Source: Bradyrhizobium sp.
GTDB taxonomy: Bacteria > Pseudomonadota > Alphaproteobacteria > Rhizobiales > Xanthobacteraceae
Reading direction: 5' to 3'
Length of the DNA: 49,929 nt
Assembly: GCF_030697065.1 (NCBI RefSeq)
Contig: NZ_JAUYQU010000325.1
Location: 1-49,929, forward strand
The notes beneath the pieces were generated by a model that made no database searches, was not told the DNA's origin, and saw nothing but the letters and a program-made list of their open reading frames with translations. The translations under genes were made by a program, and so were the position numbers. Below, piece after piece: positions 44,033-49,929 of this stretch. The first letter of the stretch is position 1. Every line of letters begins with the position of its first letter.

Positions 44033-44836
44033 TCACGCTGGCAGAATCGAGGAAACGAGCAACTGGGTGTAGGGCTCGCGGGGATCGTCCAGCACCTGGT
44101 CGGTCAATCCGGTCTCGATGACCCGGCCGCCCTTCATCACCATCACCCGGTGCGACAACAACCGCGCCACCGCGAGATCGTGGGTGACGACGATGGCGGC
44201 AAGGCCGAGTTCGCTGACGAGGTTGCGCATCAGATCGAGCAGCCGCGCCTGCACCGACACGTCGAGCCCGCCGGTCGGCTCATCCATGAACACCAAACGC
44301 GGTTCAGTCACCAGATTGCGCGCGATCTGCAACCGCTGTCGCATGCCGCCGGAATAGGTCCGAGGCGCATCGTCGATGCGCCCGATATCGATCTCGACGC
44401 GTTCCAGCCATGATGTCGCAGTGTCGCGGATGTGACCATAGTGATTCCAGCCGACCGCCATCAGCCGCTCGCCGACATTGGCGCCGGCCGACACCGCCAT
44501 CCGCAGTCCCAGCACGGGGTCCTGATGCACATAGCCCCAGTCGGTGCGGAACAGAAACCGGCGCTCGGCTTCGCCGAGAGCAGCCAGGTCGCGCATGACC
44601 CCGTCGCGCATCCGATACGATACTTTACCGGAGCTCGGAGCCAACTGCGCCGACAACAGTTGCAGCAAGGTGGATTTTCCCGATCCGGATTCGCCGACGA
44701 TCGCCAGCACTTCGCCGGGGTAAAGCGAAAAGGACACGTCCTGGCAGGCATTGAGCCGGCCATAGGTCTTGCCGAGGCCCCCGGCCATCAGCAGAGGCCG
44801 GTCGTAGTCCTGCATGGCGGTGTTGCTGTCAGCCAT
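44033..44836 (-). CDS. phnK: C-P lyase ABC-type ATPase subunit PhnK
   Basis: A 267-residue ABC-type ATPase that docks on the PhnGHIJ core and is needed for turnover. Walker A GESGSGKST, the Q-loop region WGYVHQDPVLGLRM typical of PhnK, signature YSGGMRQR, Walker B VFMDEPTGGLD and the switch VTHDLAVA are present. ATG 44836 overlaps the phnJ stop by 8 bases. Longer frames upstream run inside phnJ and are not credible. Confidence 0.94.
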   Translation of the reverse strand: MADSNTAMQDYDRPLLMAGGLGKTYGRLNACQDVSFSLYPGEVLAIVGESGSGKSTLLQLLSAQLAPSSGKVSYRMRDGVMRDLAALGEAERRFLFRTDWGYVHQDPVLGLRMAVSAGANVGERLMAVGWNHYGHIRDTATSWLERVEIDIGRIDDAPRTYSGGMRQRLQIARNLVTEPRLVFMDEPTGGLDVSVQARLLDLMRNLVSELGLAAIVVTHDLAVARLLSHRVMVMKGGRVIETGLTDQVLDDPREPYTQLLVSSILPA

Positions 44837-45713
44837 GCGACCTCTCCTTGTGCGGGGCCGCGCTTTCGCTGCCGCGATGACCTTGCGCCTGCCGGTTCTC
44901 GCAATAATCGGTGTCGGAGCAGACGAACATCCGGCTGCCCTGGTCGTCGGTGACAATTTCATCGAGATAGGAATCATCGGCGCCACACAGCGCGCAGGGC
45001 GCGTCGAAGCGGTAGCGTGTGAACGGGTGATCCTCGAAATCGAGCGACACCACCGAGGTGTAGGGCGGGATTGCATAGATGCGCTTCTCGCGGCCGGCGC
45101 CGAACAGCTGCAGCGCCGGGCAATTGTCCATCTTCGGATTGTCGAATTTCGGTGTCGGTGATGGGTCCATCACGTAGCGGGCGTTGACCTTGACCGGATA
45201 GGCATAGGAGGTGGCAATGTGGCCGAAACGGGCGATGTCCTCGTAGAGCTTGACGTGCATCAGTCCATACTCAGCGAGCGCATGCATGCGCCGGGTCTCG
45301 GTCTCGCGCGGCTCGAGGAAGCGCAGCGGCTCCGGAATCGGTACCTGGTAGACCAGCACCTGCCCGCCATGCAGCGGCGCCTCCGGAATGCGGTGCCGGG
45401 TCTGGATCACGGTAGCATCCGCCGTGGCGGTGGTGGTCGCGACGCCGGCGGTCCGGGCGAAGAATTTTCGGATCGAGATCGCATTGGTTGTATCGTCCGA
45501 GCCCTGATCGATCACTTTCAGCACATCGGACGGCCCGAGGATCGCCGCAGTGACCTGCACGCCGCCGGTGCCCCACCCATAGGGCATCGGCATTTCGCGG
45601 CTGGCGAAAGGCACCTGATAGCCGGGGATCGCGATCGCCTTCAGGATGGCGCGCCGGATCATCCGCTTCGTTTGTTCATCCAGATAGGCAAAATTGTAGA
45701 CCGGCGCGTTCAT
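44829..45713 (-). CDS. phnJ: C-P lyase radical SAM subunit PhnJ
   Basis: A 294-residue subunit that cleaves the carbon-phosphorus bond using a radical SAM iron-sulfur cluster. Cys residues 240, 243, 265 and 271 (PCALCG, VCSDTDYC) align with those that hold the cluster and active site in E. coli, and G31 corresponds to the Gly that carries the radical. YGWGTGGVQVTAAILG and SDDTTNAISIR are conserved. Its start overlaps the phnI stop by 4 bases. Confidence 0.97.
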   Translation of the reverse strand: MNAPVYNFAYLDEQTKRMIRRAILKAIAIPGYQVPFASREMPMPYGWGTGGVQVTAAILGPSDVLKVIDQGSDDTTNAISIRKFFARTAGVATTTATADATVIQTRHRIPEAPLHGGQVLVYQVPIPEPLRFLEPRETETRRMHALAEYGLMHVKLYEDIARFGHIATSYAYPVKVNARYVMDPSPTPKFDNPKMDNCPALQLFGAGREKRIYAIPPYTSVVSLDFEDHPFTRYRFDAPCALCGADDSYLDEIVTDDQGSRMFVCSDTDYCENRQAQGHRGSESAAPHKERSHG

Positions 45714-46819
45714 TCCGCGGCCTCCTGCATCGGCTCTGAAGTGTCCGCCGCCGCGTCCAGGAATTCCTTTCGCAGCTTCCGCAGCAGGCCGAGTTCGGAC
45801 TGGAAGTCGACATAATGCGGCAGTTTGAGATGCTCGACGAAGCCGGTCGCCTGCACGTTGTCGGAATGCGACATCACGAACTCCTCATCCTGTGCCGGAG
45901 CGACGATCTCCTCGTCGAGTTCGCGGGCGCGCAGGCTGCGGTCCACCAGCGCCATCGACATGGTCTTGCGCTCCGAGTGCCCGAAGGCGAGACCGTAGCC
46001 TCGCGTAAAGCACGGAGCTTCCGTCGCCGAGCCCTTGAACTGGTTGATCATCTGGCACTCGGTCAGCGTCACCGCGCCGAGCGGCACGGCGAAACCGACG
46101 TCTTCGGCCATGAACTCCACTTCGACCTCGCCGAGCCGAATTTCGCCGGCAAAGGGATGGCTGCGGCCGTAACCGCGCTGCGTCGAATAGCCGAGCGCCA
46201 GCAGGAAGCCTTCGTCGGCGCGCGCCAGATTCTGCAGCCGCAGATCGCGGTCGGCCGGAAAGCCGAGCGGCTCACGCGTGAGGTCGCCCACCGGTGAACC
46301 GGCGTCTGCCCGAGGCGAAGGCTCGATCAGTCCGTCGCGGCCGAGAATGTCGGTAACGCGCGGCATGGTCGCGTTTGATGCTTCCGCGGCCGCAGGCGGT
46401 TCGGGCAACGACGTCTCTGCCAATTGCGGATCCAGCAGTCGGTGGGTGTAATCGAAAGTCGGCCCGAGAATTTGGCCGCCCGGAACATCCTTGAAAGTCG
46501 AGGAGATCCGGCGGCGCACCTGCATCTGGCCGGTATCGACCGGCTCGGTGGCGCCGAAACGCGGCAAGGTCGCGCGGAAAGCTCGGACCAGGAAGATCGC
46601 CTCGATCATGTCACCGCGCGCCTGCTTCAGCGCGAGAGCCGCCAGTTCCCGGTCATACAGCGAGCCCTCGGTCATCACGCGATCGACGCCGAGGCTAAGC
46701 TGTCCGGATATCTGGGCGAGCGAGAGTTCGGGAACGTCGCGATCGCCGCGCCGCTCATGCGCCAGCAGGCGATGGGCGTTCTCGATGGCGCGCTCGCCTC
46801 CCTTGACGGCGACATACAT
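45710..46819 (-). CDS. phnI: C-P lyase core subunit PhnI
   Basis: A 369-residue subunit with nucleosidase-like activity that couples phosphonate to the ribose of ATP together with PhnG, H and L. MYVAVKGGERAIENAH and QISGQLSLGVDRVMTEGSLYD at the N-terminus, GYSTQRGYGRSHPF, and EFVMSHSDNVQATGFVEHLK near the C-terminus are conserved. It is 3 bp downstream of phnH. Confidence 0.96.
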   Translation of the reverse strand: MYVAVKGGERAIENAHRLLAHERRGDRDVPELSLAQISGQLSLGVDRVMTEGSLYDRELAALALKQARGDMIEAIFLVRAFRATLPRFGATEPVDTGQMQVRRRISSTFKDVPGGQILGPTFDYTHRLLDPQLAETSLPEPPAAAEASNATMPRVTDILGRDGLIEPSPRADAGSPVGDLTREPLGFPADRDLRLQNLARADEGFLLALGYSTQRGYGRSHPFAGEIRLGEVEVEFMAEDVGFAVPLGAVTLTECQMINQFKGSATEAPCFTRGYGLAFGHSERKTMSMALVDRSLRARELDEEIVAPAQDEEFVMSHSDNVQATGFVEHLKLPHYVDFQSELGLLRKLRKEFLDAAADTSEPMQEAAE

Positions 46820-46822
46820 GCT

Positions 46823-47431
46823 TCAGTCTCCCTTCGCGGCGAGCCGCGTGGTTCTGGGTATCGCGACAACGGCATCGTCGGCCACCAGCACCACGTCGAT
46901 GCCACGGGGGAACAACGTGGCGTTAATGGCCAGCCGCTCGAACAGGTCGGCGGGCTGGAGCGTGGCGCGCAACACGGCTGTGCCGTCGATTCCGGGGCCG
47001 CTCAGTTCGAAAGCCGAACCTTGCGCCAGACTTTCCACCTGCAGAATGACCGTCGTCGACCGATCGGGGTACTCGCTGGTGCCGAACGCAAATCGGTCGA
47101 GCGCCGGGAGGGCGCGCGGGTCGCCGATGAGCGCAAAACTGCATACCGATGAATCCGCGATGACCGGCGCGCTGGTGTGGAACTTGAGCCACTTTCCCAC
47201 ATCGGGCGTTTCGGACATCAGCGGATCGAGCCAGACCGGCGTGTCATGGTCGAACAGTGTCAGGGCAATGGCGGCGGTTCCGCGCATCAGGGCGGCGGGT
47301 GCGCCGGATTCCGCCGTAACACGCTGGACGCTGCCCGGGCGCGCCATTGCGTCCATGACCGAACGGAAGGTCGTCTGCGCGGACAGAACCTTGTCCGCGA
47401 ACCCGGCAGGCAGCTCGGCAACCGTCGTCAT
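46823..47431 (-). CDS. phnH: C-P lyase core subunit PhnH
   Basis: A 202-residue subunit of the C-P lyase core. AQTTFRSVMDAMARPG at the N-terminus and PRGIDVVLVADD near the C-terminus are family markers, and LALLDHDTP is seen in the variant LTLFDHDTPVWL. It follows phnG by 3 bp and precedes phnI by 3 bp, so the run is a single transcript. Confidence 0.94.
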   Translation of the reverse strand: MTTVAELPAGFADKVLSAQTTFRSVMDAMARPGSVQRVTAESGAPAALMRGTAAIALTLFDHDTPVWLDPLMSETPDVGKWLKFHTSAPVIADSSVCSFALIGDPRALPALDRFAFGTSEYPDRSTTVILQVESLAQGSAFELSGPGIDGTAVLRATLQPADLFERLAINATLFPRGIDVVLVADDAVVAIPRTTRLAAKGD

Positions 47432-47434
47432 CGT

Positions 47435-47896
47435 TCAGCCCTCACCACGCACCATCGTGTAGAAATCGACCCGGGTCGCCGCGGTCTCCGCAGCTCTGCG
47501 GTCCTGTTCGGAGACCATTGTGGCACGGAGCGGCGTCAGCACGTTCTCTTCAACCGCCTCCGCGAACTCATGCGACTGTACCAATGCGTCGCACAGCGCG
47601 ATCATCTGCGCCTTCCGTCGGTCGCGGCCGAGCACATAGCCGAAGCCGACCTCGCCGGTAGCAAGCCGCACCGCGGCGCGCGATACCGTGGCCTCGCCGA
47701 GATTGAATGGCGCACCGTCGCCGCCGATGCGGCCGCGCAGCATCACCAGGCCGTTCTCCGGTTCCCGCAGAATCTCGTAAGCCGGAACCACGATCGAGTC
47801 GAGACGACGAGCAATCTCCGCCGCCTCGGAATGCGCTAGCACCGTCATGGCCGCCTTGCGTTGCGCCTGCTTGCCGTTTTCGTTCGCGACGTTCAT
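47435..47896 (-). CDS. phnG: C-P lyase core subunit PhnG
   Basis: A 153-residue subunit, the first gene of the C-P lyase run. VLAHSEAAEIARRL, EPENGLVMLRGRIGGDGAPFNLGEATVSRAAVRL and VGFGYVLGRDRRKAQMIALCDAL are conserved PhnG features. The ATG lies 15 bases from the 32-bp palindrome that is the likely PhnF operator. CAAGGC upstream is a modest ribosome binding site. Confidence 0.94.
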   Translation of the reverse strand: MNVANENGKQAQRKAAMTVLAHSEAAEIARRLDSIVVPAYEILREPENGLVMLRGRIGGDGAPFNLGEATVSRAAVRLATGEVGFGYVLGRDRRKAQMIALCDALVQSHEFAEAVEENVLTPLRATMVSEQDRRAAETAATRVDFYTMVRGEG

Positions 47897-47911
47897 ATCA
47901 GCCTTGCCGGA

Positions 47912-47943
47912 ATCAAGTTGTCTATGTTAATAGACAACTTGAT
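47912..47943. promoter_or_regulatory. PhnF operator: perfect inverted repeat
   Basis: Perfect 14-bp arms, ATCAAGTTGTCTAT (47912-47925) and ATAGACAACTTGAT (47930-47943), around GTTA. The inner GTCTAT...ATAGAC fits HutC/GntR-family sites. It lies between divergent phnG and phnF, so PhnF can repress both. Confidence 0.8.
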
Positions 47944-47965
47944 AGCGAAGCGCCATGAATGTTTC

Positions 47966-47983
47966 GTGACATCAGGATGATTT
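47966..47983 (-). promoter_or_regulatory. Possible Pho box upstream of phnG
   Basis: On the minus strand AAATCAT, 4 bases, ATGTCAC: two half-sites with 11-bp period, 9 of 14 positions matching CTGTCAT-N4-CTGTCAT. It sits upstream of the PhnF operator in the order expected for PhoB activation of phnG, but the match is weak. Confidence 0.35.
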
Positions 47984-48014
47984 TTCCAATGCCCCTCCCC
48001 GGCGTTCTCACGCC

Positions 48015-48743
48015 ATGAGCATGCAAGACGCGGCCTCCGGCGTGGCGTTGTGGCGGCAGGTCGCCGACGGCATCGAGCGCGGCATCGCGGACGGCCGTTT
48101 TGCCGCAGGCGAGCGCCTGCCAGGCGAGACCGAAATCGCCGAGACCTATCGGGTCAACCGCCACACCGTAAGGCGCGCGCTGGCGACGCTGGCCGAACGC
48201 GGACTGGTGCGCGCCGAGCGCGGCAGCGGCACCTATGTGGAAGCACCGCGACTTGCCTATCCCCTGCGTTCGCGCACGCGGTTTTCCGAGATCGTCGGCG
48301 CCGGCGGCCGCGAGCCGCGCGGCCAGCTGATCGGCGCATCCGAAGAGCCGGCGACCCGTGAACTGGCGCGGCAGCTCGGCCTCAAGGCCGGAACGCCGCT
48401 GGTGCGGATCGAAGCGCTGCGGCTGGCCGACCGCACGCCGATCTGCATCGGCACCACGTGGCTCGCAGCGGAGCGCTTCCCCGACGCGGGGCGGGTCTAC
48501 GAGCGCGCCCGATCGACGACAAAGCTGCTGGCGCATTACGGCGTCCGCGACTACCGCCGGGCCTCGACCCGCGTCACCGCCGCCATTGTCGATGCCACCG
48601 ATGCGATCAGGCTCGACCTTGCGCTCGGACGCCCGGTTCTGGTGGTCGACAGCACCGATGTCGATGCCGACGGAGCACCGCTGCTGACCACCCGCGCACG
48701 CTTTGCCGCCGAACGGGTCGAGTTTCTGGTCGAGAACGGCTAG
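48015..48743 (+). CDS. phnF: PhnF, GntR/UTRA regulator of phosphonate genes
   Basis: A 242-residue HutC-type regulator. Residues about 8-75 form the GntR winged helix (ALWRQVADGIERGI, YRVNRHTVRRAL, ERGSGTYV). Residues about 90-240 form the UTRA ligand domain (GQLIGASEEPATREL). It is divergent from phnG with a perfect inverted repeat between them, and convergent with phnE. Repression relieved by a phosphonate or phosphate-linked ligand is inferred from known PhnF proteins. Confidence 0.92.
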   Translation: MSMQDAASGVALWRQVADGIERGIADGRFAAGERLPGETEIAETYRVNRHTVRRALATLAERGLVRAERGSGTYVEAPRLAYPLRSRTRFSEIVGAGGREPRGQLIGASEEPATRELARQLGLKAGTPLVRIEALRLADRTPICIGTTWLAAERFPDAGRVYERARSTTKLLAHYGVRDYRRASTRVTAAIVDATDAIRLDLALGRPVLVVDSTDVDADGAPLLTTRARFAAERVEFLVENG

Positions 48744-48749
48744 CCGCGC

Positions 48750-49607
48750 CTAGACGGTGGCGCGCCGCCCGATGATTGCAAAACGCAATCTCGATGAACA
48801 CCAGTCGATGATCGCAACCGTGATCAGTATCATGATGATCAGGAACGCGACGCGGTCCCAATTCTGCTGACTGATCTCGTTCGAAAGGTAGAGGCCAATT
48901 CCCCCTGCCCCGACAATCCCAATGACGGTCGCGGAACGCGTGTTCGATTCGAAATAATAGAGCACCTGACTGAGAATCACCGGCAGCACCTGAGGAACGA
49001 TGCCAAACCGTATCTGATGCAGCGTCGAACCTCCGGTCGATGTCACGCCGTCAATCGGCTTGGTGTCGGCCGTCTCGATGGCTTCCGAGAACAGCTTGCC
49101 GAACGAACCAATGTCCGACATCGCGACCGCCAGAATTCCAGCGAAGGGTCCAAGCCCGACCACATTGATGAAGATCAGCGCCCAGATCAACGTGTCGACG
49201 CCGCGTATCGTATCCAGAAACCGGCGCGACAGGAAATGAATGGCTCGTTGCGCGACAACATTCTTGGCGGCAATGAAGGCCAGCGGAAATGCGATCACGG
49301 CTGCCAGCATGGTTCCGAGAAGAGCGATCGCCAGGGTCTCGGCGAGGCCCTTCAGATAAAGCGGAAGCAGGTGTCCGGGGGTCGGCGGAAACATCAGGCC
49401 GATGATGACGCCAAGACGGCTTATTCCGGTTGCCAGCTTTTCGAACGAAAATCCCAGCCAAATCATGCCGAAAAGGAACACCCCGAACAGGGCCGCAACA
49501 ATAGCAATTGCCTGCATTCGCCTCAGGGGTGACGGCCTGAAAATGCCGGGATAGGCCTGCTCGAGCCGGGCCCTGTCAACGCCGGCAAGGGGTGACGATT
49601 GCGACAT
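48750..49607 (-). CDS. phnE: Phosphonate ABC transporter permease PhnE (second copy)
   Basis: A 285-residue inner-membrane permease for phosphonate uptake. The first helix is at about 30-52, others follow through the C-terminus. RFLDTIRGVDTLIWALIFINVVGLGPFAG and the coupling loop with GIVGAGGIGLYLS are PhnE hallmarks. ATG 49607 overlaps the stop of the upstream phnE by one base (TGATG). It converges with phnF at 6 bp distance. phnC and phnD are expected beyond the right edge. Confidence 0.92.
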   Translation of the reverse strand: MSQSSPLAGVDRARLEQAYPGIFRPSPLRRMQAIAIVAALFGVFLFGMIWLGFSFEKLATGISRLGVIIGLMFPPTPGHLLPLYLKGLAETLAIALLGTMLAAVIAFPLAFIAAKNVVAQRAIHFLSRRFLDTIRGVDTLIWALIFINVVGLGPFAGILAVAMSDIGSFGKLFSEAIETADTKPIDGVTSTGGSTLHQIRFGIVPQVLPVILSQVLYYFESNTRSATVIGIVGAGGIGLYLSNEISQQNWDRVAFLIIMILITVAIIDWCSSRLRFAIIGRRATV

Positions 49608-49929
49608 CAACGGCGTCCTTCAATGCCGAGAAGACGATGGCGCAGGCGTTCCGTGAGCAAATCGATAAGGACCACGGTCGCAATGATCATCAGGAGGATG
49701 GCACTGACGTCCGAGTAGTAGAATTGCCGGATCGAACCCAGCAACTCCTTGCCGATTCCCCCTGCACCGACAAAACCCATCACTGAGGCACCCCGCACAT
49801 TTATTTCGAAGCGCAGAAGCGTGTAGCTTACGACGTTTGAGAGCACTTGTGGTACGACCGCGAACCGGATTTGCTCCACCCAGTTGCCACCCGTTGCGCG
49901 AACGCCCTCAACGGGATTCATGTCGATAT
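49607..49929 (-). CDS. phnE: Phosphonate ABC transporter permease PhnE (first copy, partial)
   Basis: The C-terminal 107 residues of a second PhnE permease, cut by the window edge at its 5' side. IDMNPVEGVRATGGNWVEQIRFAVVPQV, RGASVMGFVGAGGIGKELL and a final helix are typical. The frame is open through 49929 with no start inside the window that would give a complete permease; the ATG at 49921 is internal. Two adjacent phnE genes are a common arrangement in rhizobia. Confidence 0.9.
   Translation of the reverse strand, partial: IDMNPVEGVRATGGNWVEQIRFAVVPQVLSNVVSYTLLRFEINVRGASVMGFVGAGGIGKELLGSIRQFYYSDVSAILLMIIATVVLIDLLTERLRHRLLGIEGRR

Noticed and set aside
1..49929. CRISPR arrays, tRNA or rRNA genes, transposases, integrases
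   Set aside because: None was recognised on reading either strand; the repeats seen are short dispersed palindromes without regular spacing.

Overview
The window is a high-GC chromosomal segment from an alphaproteobacterium, most likely Bradyrhizobium or a close relative in the Nitrobacteraceae. The reasons are the codon use, the porin-type motif GAGFFYIPGTDTC, the intergenic palindromic repeats typical of that group, and gene content such as btaAB, an ECF sigma/NrsF-type pair, a C-P lyase cluster and several acyl-CoA and SDR enzymes. No rRNA, tRNA, CRISPR array, insertion sequence or phage gene was recognised.

Layout. 1-541 is a gene-free stretch with a degenerate palindromic repeat, followed by a small hypothetical gene. 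865-10012 (+) holds a carbohydrate-type ABC importer (binding protein, two permeases, ATPase), its GntR/UTRA regulator, a Cys-type sulfatase, a formylglycine-generating enzyme that would activate the sulfatase, and a ketopantoate-reductase-like protein. 10310-13286 holds a class I PHA synthase and hemE. 13475-16168 (-) holds two tandem copies of a module made of an outer-membrane beta-barrel and a small porin-like protein. 16594-19195 (-) looks like an itaconate/mesaconate-type CoA pathway: family III CoA-transferase (frameshifted), MaoC hydratase and CitE-like lyase. 19385-22797 (+) is a MacA/MacB-type export pair. 22840-27750 holds a GH50-agarase-like hydrolase, divergent from a beta-glucosidase / PfkB kinase / SbmA-BacA-like membrane protein operon. 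An SDR gene follows.

The most notable part is 28684-34692: a bufferin-type metallophore locus. On the minus strand lie a periplasmic thioredoxin, a CcdA-like protein, a DUF302 protein, DoxX, a Cys-rich bufferin precursor (bufA), a DUF692 MNIO enzyme (bufB) and a DUF2063 partner (bufC). They are divergent from an ECF sigma factor and its DUF1109/NrsF-type membrane anti-sigma factor. Two matching promoter-like elements, GTAACT-N16-CGAAAC, lie upstream of the thioredoxin gene and upstream of bufA. A third GTAACC-N16-CGAA match lies inside the sigma-factor gene. This suggests one stress-induced regulon that joins a copper-binding RiPP with thiol redox repair.

34732-41336 holds a flavin monooxygenase, a stress-type SDR, a small hypothetical gene, divergent btaA and btaB (phosphorus-free betaine lipid synthesis) with a clear Pho box between them, an SMR transporter and an LPG-synthase-like membrane protein. 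41527-49929 is a phosphonate C-P lyase cluster: phnGHIJKLMN on the minus strand, divergent phnF, and two phnE permease genes, the last cut by the window edge. A perfect 14-bp inverted repeat between phnG and phnF is the probable PhnF operator. The right-hand 12 kb is therefore largely devoted to life under phosphate limitation: lipid replacement plus phosphonate scavenging.
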